A DNA stretch of 34,226 nucleotides from Lachnospiraceae bacterium UBA3802 (lineage in GTDB: Bacteria; Bacillota; Clostridia; Lachnospirales; Lachnospiraceae). The DNA lies in contig DFEM01000188.1 of NCBI GenBank assembly GCA_002369155.1, forward strand, positions 1 to 34,226, written 5' to 3'. The position numbers and the translations under genes are program-made. How positions within the stretch are numbered: position 1 is the stretch's first letter; each line of letters opens with the position of its first letter. Shown here piece by piece: positions 15,410 to 23,316 of the stretch. The notes under the pieces were generated by a model. It was not told where the DNA came from. It made no database searches and saw only the letters and a program-made list of their open reading frames with translations.

Positions 15410-18400
15410 CTACACCTTAATGACCTCTCCGAGTGCAAACGAATATATCAAAATCTCCGAAACAGGCTTCTTTTCAAGTCTCGATAGTGCCTCGGAATAG
15501 TAATCAAGCTGGGTTTTATATCTTTTGATAAGTTCCTGGGCTGAGTCAACTCTGTCGGTTTTGTAATCCATAAGAATCAGTTTGCCGTCTTCTTCGAAAT
15601 AAACGTCGATTACACCCTGAACAAGCACTTTTTCGTCCGACGGGAATTCATCCCTGACTTCTTTGGCGTTAACCGAAAGAACAAAAGGCTGCTCAAGATA
15701 AAGCTTTCCTTCCTTTGCGGCTCTGCTCATTCTGTGTGACAAATCGGTATCCAGAAATTCGAGAATCTTTTTCTCGCTTACAAGTGCATCGTCTTCCTCG
15801 TAAATAAACAGATTGTCGATCATCTTTTTTCTGTGTGCGCGAAGATTGTCAGTAACATTGCCCTCATAGATATTTTCAAAATCCATAAGTTCCATCACTC
15901 TGTGATATGCGCTTCCTCGTGCTGCACCGCCGTTTTGTGTCTCAGTTTGCGAGATGCTTTTTGGAACCTTTCTTTCCTCTGCATGGTATAAAGTATTTTC
16001 ACCGTCTTCTCTTTCGAGATAAGCCGCTTTCTTTAATTCCGAAACGGTTGTTTTTACAAAGAGATTATCAAGCGATTCGTGTGGATATACATATTCCTTA
16101 AAATCGGATTTCGTCGATATTTTATCGAGAATATCTTTTTTCGAGATTCTTTCCGTTTCGTCAAAAACCTCTTTTATTTCACAATCCTCGGGAACTACCT
16201 TTGTAATTTCAAACAGTTCTTTTTGTTCTTTGATAATCGGATAAATCATCTTCATGTATGAAGAGGAATCCGCGATATCCACAAATGAAAGAGAATCTTT
16301 GTCATTAAGATCCTCATCGAGCATACCGGTAAGAATGAGTTTTTCCCTCGCTCTTGTCATGGCAACATACAAAACTCTTATTTCTTCGCCGATTCCGCTT
16401 ATCTTTGCTTTGGCGGCTATCGCTTTTCTGACCGGAGAAACACCCTTGATTCTTTTCTCAAGATTGAATGTATCGCCTCCGATTCCAAGTTCCTCATCCA
16501 AAAGAATCGTATCCTTTATTCCCATGAATTCGCTGTGAAGTCCGGATACGAAACAAACGGGATATTCAAGACCTTTGGATTTGTGTATGGTCAGAATTCG
16601 AACAACATCCGCATTCTCATCAAGCATGTTGGCTTCGCCCATATCCTGGCGTGCTTTGAGTTTCTCAATGTATTTTACAAAATCGTGAATGCAGAAAATC
16701 CCCTGCTCTTCATATTCGTCAGCTGTTTCTGCCAAAAGATTGACATTGGCAAGACGCTGCTCACCGCCCGGAAGCGAGGACACCATTACCGTATATTCGT
16801 ACTTTTCGAAAATAATACGAAGCATGTCCGAAGCAGACATATATAAAGCCTGTTTCCTGAGTTCTTCCAAATCGTCGGTAAAACGAATTACTTTTTTCTT
16901 TATCTCTTCATCGCTGCCTTCGAGAATATAAAGATACAGACTGTCAATGAGCCTTTTCTTTTTGCCGAATAATCTTATCTTGGCTATTTCTTCCTCATCA
17001 AAATTTCCGATGAAGGAATGCATTACACCCAAAAGAGGCATGTCCTGACGCGGATTGTCTATTATCGAGAGGAAACTTAAGATTAACTGAACTTCCCATG
17101 CACTGTAATATCCTGCTTTGGAAATGACATATCCCTGTAGTCCGACATTCTTAAGTGCTTTTTGGAAAATCACATCTCGGCCGTTTGTCATCGATCGAAG
17201 AAGAATGGCCACATCGGAGCATTTCATCGCTCTCATCTTTTCACTTTTCGTATCAAACACTTCGGTCTTTGCGTCAAGCATGTCTTTTATTCTGCCCGCC
17301 ACTATCGCCGCTTCGATTTCGTCCTTGCTTAAATCCTTATATTTTTCCGACTCTTCGAAATCGGATTTGCCAAAGAAAATAAGTTCCGCAGTATTGTCCG
17401 CACTGCTTTCGGGATAATCGGTCTTTCCGAAATTCAGTCTTTCGGATTCATCATATTCTACACCGCCCACGGACTCTCTCATTAAGCGTTCGAAGACGAA
17501 GTTTACCGCATCTATTACTTCCCTGCGGCTTCGGAAATTGTTGGTAAGATTTATTCTCTCATCCCTCTTTCCTTCCTTTGAATATTCGATACATTTTTCC
17601 TTGAAAATCTCAGGCTTTGCAAGGCGGAATCCATATATGCTCTGCTTTATGTCTCCGACCATAAACCTGTCACCTGTCAATTCTTCGTCCTTTGAAACCG
17701 CATTAAGAATAGTCTCCTGAACATCGTTTGAATCCTGATATTCATCTATCATTACTTCATTGAAGAATTCGCGGTAACGAAGTGCAGTCTGTGTGGGAGT
17801 AAGCTTGTCGCCTTCTTTATTAACCAATATTTCAAGCGCCATATGCTCCATGTCGGAAAAGCTGATGATCCCCTTGTCGCGCTTCATATCTTCAAAAGTA
17901 TGCATATAGAAAATTACAAATCTGACAAGAGAATTGGTTACGGTAAATCCTTCTTTAACCGATTCTTCAAAATCGTCTTCGGTAACATCCTTATATTTCT
18001 TTTGCAGTTTGTCGAAAATATTTCTCGCTTTTTTTAATTGCTCGTCGACAAGAGTTTTTAACTCCTCTTCTTCCGGTGTGTTGTTGCGTTTTCCGTACTG
18101 AAGTTTGGCTCTTTTGTATTCATTGAAAGCTATGAATCTCTTTTGATAATTTCCGTCAATCAGACCCTCTATAAAAGAAATCGCATCTTTTGCTTCTTCA
18201 ACATGTTTAACCAAAAAACTCCCATCGGCAAGTTCCGCTACTTTTTTGTAAAGGCTCAGAGATTCTTTTAAATACTCATCCTCGTAATCCTTTGTGTATT
18301 TTACGAAAGGCATTTCCCATACATTATCCAAATCGTTAACCATGAATTTTTCAAGAGTGTCATACGGATATGCCGAAGAATCGACTTTGTTTGCAATGCC

Positions 18401-18919
18401 GGTTACAAGTTCATAAAACTTCTTGAATTTGCCTTTAGGAGCATACATCTCAACGAGATTTATAAAATCCTCGTCTCCTCTTTCAAATTCTTTTTCCAAA
18501 GCCTCATCGAAAGCATCATCGGAAATCTGTTTAATCTCTCCCTCGCTTCCGACTGCAAAAGCAGGATCGACTCCGATTTCTTCAAAGTGGTTCTTTAATA
18601 TGTAAAGGCAGAAACTGTCGATGGTCGTAATCTGGGCAGTATGAAGAATGGCAATCTGCTTTCTTAAATGCGAATTGTCGGGATCAAGCGACAAACGCTC
18701 TCTTAATTTCCTGCCGATACGATCTCTCATTTCTCTTGCGGCTGCATTGGTAAAAGTCACGATTAGCATTCTGTCTATCGAAAGAGACTCGTCTTCACAG
18801 ATTTTATTAACGATTCTTTCAGTCAGAACCGCCGTTTTTCCGCTGCCTGCAGCTGCAGATACTATAAGATTTTTATTTCTTGACTCTATTATTTTTTTCT
18901 GTTCGTCGGTAAATTTCAT
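15410..18919 (-). CDS. addA: ATP-dependent helicase/nuclease subunit A
   Basis: The UvrD-like 3'-5' helicase and RecB-type nuclease subunit of AddAB, which resects double-strand breaks for RecA loading. 1169 residues. Helicase motif I AAAGSGKTA is at 22-30 (Walker A), TFTNAAAREMRDRI is at 55-68 (motif Ia), DEYQDSN at 392-398 (motif II), and RILTIHKSKGLEYPVCF and VAMTRAREKL fall in the C-terminal half. The nuclease motif DYKTDR is at 1118-1123 preceded by GVID, so both activities look intact. The start has AAGGAAG 5 bases upstream; addB ends 17 bases before it, giving the usual addB-addA operon order. No strong terminator lies between its stop and the ackA promoter. Confidence 0.97.
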   Translation of the reverse strand: MKFTDEQKKIIESRNKNLIVSAAAGSGKTAVLTERIVNKICEDESLSIDRMLIVTFTNAAAREMRDRIGRKLRERLSLDPDNSHLRKQIAILHTAQITTIDSFCLYILKNHFEEIGVDPAFAVGSEGEIKQISDDAFDEALEKEFERGDEDFINLVEMYAPKGKFKKFYELVTGIANKVDSSAYPYDTLEKFMVNDLDNVWEMPFVKYTKDYEDEYLKESLSLYKKVAELADGSFLVKHVEEAKDAISFIEGLIDGNYQKRFIAFNEYKRAKLQYGKRNNTPEEEELKTLVDEQLKKARNIFDKLQKKYKDVTEDDFEESVKEGFTVTNSLVRFVIFYMHTFEDMKRDKGIISFSDMEHMALEILVNKEGDKLTPTQTALRYREFFNEVMIDEYQDSNDVQETILNAVSKDEELTGDRFMVGDIKQSIYGFRLAKPEIFKEKCIEYSKEGKRDERINLTNNFRSRREVIDAVNFVFERLMRESVGGVEYDESERLNFGKTDYPESSADNTAELIFFGKSDFEESEKYKDLSKDEIEAAIVAGRIKDMLDAKTEVFDTKSEKMRAMKCSDVAILLRSMTNGRDVIFQKALKNVGLQGYVISKAGYYSAWEVQLILSFLSIIDNPRQDMPLLGVMHSFIGNFDEEEIAKIRLFGKKKRLIDSLYLYILEGSDEEIKKKVIRFTDDLEELRKQALYMSASDMLRIIFEKYEYTVMVSSLPGGEQRLANVNLLAETADEYEEQGIFCIHDFVKYIEKLKARQDMGEANMLDENADVVRILTIHKSKGLEYPVCFVSGLHSEFMGIKDTILLDEELGIGGDTFNLEKRIKGVSPVRKAIAAKAKISGIGEEIRVLYVAMTRAREKLILTGMLDEDLNDKDSLSFVDIADSSSYMKMIYPIIKEQKELFEITKVVPEDCEIKEVFDETERISKKDILDKISTKSDFKEYVYPHESLDNLFVKTTVSELKKAAYLEREDGENTLYHAEERKVPKSISQTETQNGGAARGSAYHRVMELMDFENIYEGNVTDNLRAHRKKMIDNLFIYEEDDALVSEKKILEFLDTDLSHRMSRAAKEGKLYLEQPFVLSVNAKEVRDEFPSDEKVLVQGVIDVYFEEDGKLILMDYKTDRVDSAQELIKRYKTQLDYYSEALSRLEKKPVSEILIYSFALGEVIKV

Positions 18920-18936
18920 TTTTCTTCCTTTTCGAC

Positions 18937-21900
18937 TTATTCCCCGCTCTCTTCTTCCGGTGAGGATTCATCAAATTTTCTGTACTCGAAGCCCTTTAAC
19001 TTTATGTCAAATCCGCAATATCCCCTGATAGGACAGAAATCGCATGCCGTTTTATTTTTCTCAAGATAAGGATTGATATCTATGCAGCCCGATAAAATAT
19101 CCCCTGCAAGTTCCTTTGCTTTTTCTTCGGCTTTTATTAACATCGAATCAAATTCTTCGCTTGAAAAAACATTCGAATAACTGTCCGGAGTATTGTCTTT
19201 TTTCTTGGTAATCTTAACGGCTTCCGATTTGGTTCCGGGGACTGCCAGATCCGAATCAAGACTTTCCATGACCGTATCGTCGTTTACTATGGCGCCTATG
19301 GGAATAAGTTTCTTCCTGATATCCGCTTCTGCATCATTTCTGCTGTCTGAGAAAGGATCGTCTATCGCATAATAAAGCATGGCTGCAGGAAGTACATCCT
19401 TATTCGGATACCTTTCCTTTATCATTTCGATTGCGTTTTTCATATATATCGCAAGCTGCAGCGATAATCCCTCTTCAAGCATCTTCGGGTCGAGTTTGTG
19501 TGATGAAGATTTGTAATCGATGATTTTCACATAGCTTTTATTCGAGCCGTCGTCGTAGATATCCGTCCTGTCTATTCTTCCTTTGAGTTCGACCCTTTTT
19601 GTATTTCCGTCTTCGGATGCTGCAAGATCATACATTTTCTCAAATTTCATCTCATACATTTCGGGTTTGTATTTACCCTTCGAAAGTTGAAATCCGAGAG
19701 TTTTGACGGTTCTCTTCATTATTCGCGCAAGCTGCCTTACATAGTATTTTGTCTTTTCATCCGACACGAGCAAATCACCGTTGTATTCTTTGGTCAGCAA
19801 TTCTATCGCCGCATCGACTTCGCTCTCGCTCACCGTTACCTCGGCCGTGGAGAAATCGAGTCCTTCTTCGTTTAATTTTTCTCCGACCTTTTCGAGTATG
19901 TCATGGGAAAGATTACCCATATCCACGCTTTCAAGTCCGAATTCCTCTCTGTCGCAAAGACTCAGGCCGTATGTCACAAAATGCGCATATCTGCATGCGG
20001 CAAATTTTTCGAGCGTGGATACCGAAACGGTAAGCAGATCTCCGTAAAGATTTCTTGCTACTTCCTTATCCAAAGATTTCGCTTTGTATTCCCTGAATGC
20101 GTTGGCTATGATTTTTTCACACCATTCATTTCCGCCTTCAAAAGAGCGGATTATTCCGATATTTTCAAAAAGAGTTTTTTCCTGCTCTTCATTGGCAATT
20201 CCCGTTACGTAAAGTCCCAGAAGTTTGGCAGTCTCTTCTTTGATATCCTGCCTGAAAAGCTTGGGTGTATCATTTCCCCTGTTGTTTACGGCAAGGCCTT
20301 CAAACATGTTAAGAAGCACTTCGATAAGATACGAGGGGATGAGACTGTCTCCCTTTCCTCCTACACTCGCAAACGAGATATAAAGTTTGTCCGTGGGCTT
20401 TGTGAGATTAAGATAAATATAAAGCTGTTCTATGAATGCAAGTTCGGAACTTGTGGGAGATAATTTGCAGTCAGCCTCTTTTAATTCTTCTTTGTCAGGC
20501 ACTGACAAGAGTCCGCCGCCCGCAGAAGATTTGGGTATATTGCCGTCATTTACTCCGAGAATGAAGAGTTCTTTTATCTCTTTGAGTCTTGTTCTTTGCA
20601 TGTCTCCGACCAAAAGAGAATCGACTTTCTGTGGCAAAACGCCTACACGAATTTCGGAAAAGCCGACTTTAAGAATATCCGATAATTCCTTTATCGAATA
20701 ATCTTCATCTCCCATCAGATCCGTAAGATCGTCAAAGAGTTCAATGACTTTGTTGTAAACGCCTTCGTATTCCATGGCTTCGCCGATAAGACCTTCTTCA
20801 CGAAGCTCCCCGGCCATTTCGGCCATTCTGTCATACGCATTGCCTTTATCGAGAATTGTAAATATTTGATTTAGCCATACGGAAAGTTTTCTTTTGCCCG
20901 TACCCTCTTTGGTTATATCCTTGAAAATCCCATAAAACAATGCACGATAAGAATTGATCTTATCAAGACTTTCCGAATTTTTACGCTGCTCCTCGCTCTT
21001 ATAAACAAACTCTTCTCTCCATTTGGATATTCCTTTAATGCCACGCGCATAAATATAATTTTCAAGCTCGTCAATTTCGTCTTCCGAAAGAGGAGATACT
21101 CCGGTTCGAAGGAACCTTAGTACATCTTCCGTTTTAAAATTGTTCTTTAAAATATCAGCAAGCGAAAGGATGTATTTTACCAGAGGGTTGGCGGCAATGC
21201 TTCTGTTGCTGTCCATGTAATAAGGGATGTTGTATCTGGAAAGATATTTGGCCAGAGGCTTTTGATATTTGGTCATATCCGCGCAGACAACAGCAACATC
21301 ACGGTATCTGTAATTGTTCTTTTGAATTTCTTTAATAAGAGCTTCGCATAAAATACGGCATTCGTTGTCAACATCGGAGCATCTGTTGATTTCTATCGCA
21401 CCCTCCGAGTGGCTCTTCGCGTTTCCTTTTCTGAAAAGATTCTTTTCGAGGAAAGCAAGCTCAAGATTATTCTTATGCCTGTAATTTTCGGTGAGTCTTA
21501 TATCGTCAAGAATATTAACTCCGGTAGGATCGTATTCCTTTGCGATATCGTCCATATTCCTTTTTGTAAGATCGAATATGGTATTATCCTTATCGTTAAT
21601 CTTATGGGGATTTTCTGACAAATCATTGTCAAAAGGAAATGTAATATAAACATCCTTTGCGACATTCAAAACTGCCGCAATTGCTTTAATCTGTATCGGT
21701 GTAAAGCCTGTAAATCCGTCGAAAATTACCACGCTTTTTGCGACCTTTTTCGAGAGTGGGAGACGTTCGATAAAAAGGTCCAGAATTTCTTCTTTGGTAA
21801 TATACTTTTCCTCGCATTCCTTAAGAAAAGCTTCGTAAATAATCTTAAGATCGGCAATCTTTAATTTGAGTGCCTGCGATCTGCATTTATCCTGAATACC

Positions 21901-22320
21901 GTCAAGATCTGAAGGTGCAATATTGTACTGCATAAACTCGGATATAACGGACTTTACTTCACCGCTCCAGCCGGCATTCTCCATACCCCTTGAGAGTACA
22001 TGAAGATTGTCTTTTATCTTTGCGGCGCCCCTTTTTATCAAAAGGCACTTGCCCGTATCGTCAAGAAGCATTCTCTTTGGCTGACCTACCTCTTCGAACA
22101 CTTTTCTCGGAAGTCTCGAAAAACTCAAAACATCAATATTGATAATTCCCCCGTCGGGATGCGCATTGGCCATGGCCCATTGAGTCTGCATCGTAAACTG
22201 GTCGGGAACAATCATCAAAACATTGTTCTTCCTGTCTTCGAGAGCAAGCTTTATCGCAAGATTTTGAACATATTCACTTTTGCCGCTTCCTGAGCCGCCG
22301 AGTATAAATTGAAGTGCCAT
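18937..22320 (-). CDS. addB: ATP-dependent helicase/nuclease subunit B
   Basis: Second subunit of the AddAB recombination nuclease: a helicase-like protein that scans for Chi, with a nuclease domain for one strand. 1127 residues. Walker A GGSGSGKSE at 8-16; nuclease motif IIDYKSSS in the C-terminal quarter; an iron-sulphur cluster site made of a cysteine in KFAACRYAHF and the C-terminal trio C1093, C1096, C1102 (CDFCPIRGYC), as in Bacillus AddB. An AAAAGGA ribosome site lies 8 bases before the ATG. It is first in the addB-addA operon and divergent from the acetyltransferase gene, with 222 bases between. Confidence 0.96.
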   Translation of the reverse strand: MALQFILGGSGSGKSEYVQNLAIKLALEDRKNNVLMIVPDQFTMQTQWAMANAHPDGGIINIDVLSFSRLPRKVFEEVGQPKRMLLDDTGKCLLIKRGAAKIKDNLHVLSRGMENAGWSGEVKSVISEFMQYNIAPSDLDGIQDKCRSQALKLKIADLKIIYEAFLKECEEKYITKEEILDLFIERLPLSKKVAKSVVIFDGFTGFTPIQIKAIAAVLNVAKDVYITFPFDNDLSENPHKINDKDNTIFDLTKRNMDDIAKEYDPTGVNILDDIRLTENYRHKNNLELAFLEKNLFRKGNAKSHSEGAIEINRCSDVDNECRILCEALIKEIQKNNYRYRDVAVVCADMTKYQKPLAKYLSRYNIPYYMDSNRSIAANPLVKYILSLADILKNNFKTEDVLRFLRTGVSPLSEDEIDELENYIYARGIKGISKWREEFVYKSEEQRKNSESLDKINSYRALFYGIFKDITKEGTGKRKLSVWLNQIFTILDKGNAYDRMAEMAGELREEGLIGEAMEYEGVYNKVIELFDDLTDLMGDEDYSIKELSDILKVGFSEIRVGVLPQKVDSLLVGDMQRTRLKEIKELFILGVNDGNIPKSSAGGGLLSVPDKEELKEADCKLSPTSSELAFIEQLYIYLNLTKPTDKLYISFASVGGKGDSLIPSYLIEVLLNMFEGLAVNNRGNDTPKLFRQDIKEETAKLLGLYVTGIANEEQEKTLFENIGIIRSFEGGNEWCEKIIANAFREYKAKSLDKEVARNLYGDLLTVSVSTLEKFAACRYAHFVTYGLSLCDREEFGLESVDMGNLSHDILEKVGEKLNEEGLDFSTAEVTVSESEVDAAIELLTKEYNGDLLVSDEKTKYYVRQLARIMKRTVKTLGFQLSKGKYKPEMYEMKFEKMYDLAASEDGNTKRVELKGRIDRTDIYDDGSNKSYVKIIDYKSSSHKLDPKMLEEGLSLQLAIYMKNAIEMIKERYPNKDVLPAAMLYYAIDDPFSDSRNDAEADIRKKLIPIGAIVNDDTVMESLDSDLAVPGTKSEAVKITKKKDNTPDSYSNVFSSEEFDSMLIKAEEKAKELAGDILSGCIDINPYLEKNKTACDFCPIRGYCGFDIKLKGFEYRKFDESSPEEESGE

Positions 22321-22355
22321 TTCTTTATCCTTTTTTGATTTATTAAACCTCTTTT

Positions 22356-22384
22356 ATCTTATCACAAGTACATGTATATTTCAC
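22356..22384 (-). promoter_or_regulatory. Probable addBA promoter
   Basis: On minus: GTGAAA (22379-22384), 17 bases, TAAGAT (22356-22361) preceded by TGA, an extended -10. It lies 36 bases before the addB start. Matches are moderate (4 of 6 each). The rest of the 222-base intergenic stretch is AT-rich, with a weak TATACT (-10-like) toward the acetyltransferase. Confidence 0.4.
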
Positions 22385-22542
22385 TTTTTTATGGTCGTAC
22401 CGGAATATGTTTATTTCTCTGTAATTTAACGAAATGTTCCTGCCTTAATTCCCATTTTTATGTTTTCTTTAAAGACGAAATATTATACTATTTATGTATG
22501 CCAAATATTTAAGCCTCCTGATACCGATAAGGATATGTTTTT

Positions 22543-23316
22543 ATGAACATTAATATTCAAACAATCGAAGATATAAACGAATATACCGGCAGAGAGATAA
22601 ATACTCTCTTTTTGACATCAAAGCGCGATATCGCCGATTTTCTTACAGGCAAAGGCGAGGCCGTATGCATCGATTTGAAAGATGAGTCCGATATATCTTC
22701 TTTTGATGGTTATAAATATTTTATCACAGGAGGTGTCCAAGATATCGGACACCTTAATATGGTATACTGTCACATCATGAAACTTCCGTATGTAATCGGC
22801 GAGACAGAAAGAATCGCTGTTCGAGAAGAGACTTTGGACGATTTGCATGAAATCTATGAAATCTACGAGGACAAGGAGTGCCGGAAATTCCTGGAGCCTC
22901 TCCCAAATATAGATTCAGAAATCTCTGATGAGAATCCCTCGCTCGCCCCATCGGTTGCAGATTCAGCCTGCCTTAATAAGCTCTCCCGTTATGAGTCAGT
23001 AAAAGATTCCTACATGCTTCTCGGTTACGGGATGTGGGTAATCGAAGAAAAGGCTACAGGCAAAGTCATCGGGCGTGCCGGCTTTGAATACTATGATGAC
23101 AGTACCGTATCCCTTGGTTTTGTAATTGCAAAAAACGAAAGAAAAAAAGGCTATGCCCATGAAGCATGCCTTTTATGTCTTAATTATCTTTTTAATACAA
23201 ATCCCGATTTATCGGTTGTCGCCAAATATTCTTCGGAAAATGAGGCTTCAAAAGCATTGCTTTCAAAACTTTCAAAGACCTCTCCCTTAAGAATAAAACT
23301 TATTGAAGAATCCTGA
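22543..23316 (+). CDS. GNAT-family N-acetyltransferase
   Basis: Acetyl-CoA-dependent acyltransferase of unknown substrate. 257 residues. The first 85 or so form a small extra domain (ending in LNMVYCHIMKLPYVIGETER) seen in some Clostridia acetyltransferases. The GNAT fold follows from ERIAVREETLDDLHEIYEIY. It has a core strand GRAGFEYYDDSTVSLGFVIA, the acetyl-CoA pyrophosphate loop ERKKGYAHEA and a final VVAKYSSENEASKALLSKL, typical of the ribosomal-protein-acetylating (RimJ/RimL) branch. An insert rich in Pro, Asp and Ser lies around residues 120-150. The ribosome site AAGGAT is 8 bases upstream of the ATG. Its stop codon abuts the stop of the convergent kinase gene with no base between. Confidence 0.85.
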   Translation: MNINIQTIEDINEYTGREINTLFLTSKRDIADFLTGKGEAVCIDLKDESDISSFDGYKYFITGGVQDIGHLNMVYCHIMKLPYVIGETERIAVREETLDDLHEIYEIYEDKECRKFLEPLPNIDSEISDENPSLAPSVADSACLNKLSRYESVKDSYMLLGYGMWVIEEKATGKVIGRAGFEYYDDSTVSLGFVIAKNERKKGYAHEACLLCLNYLFNTNPDLSVVAKYSSENEASKALLSKLSKTSPLRIKLIEES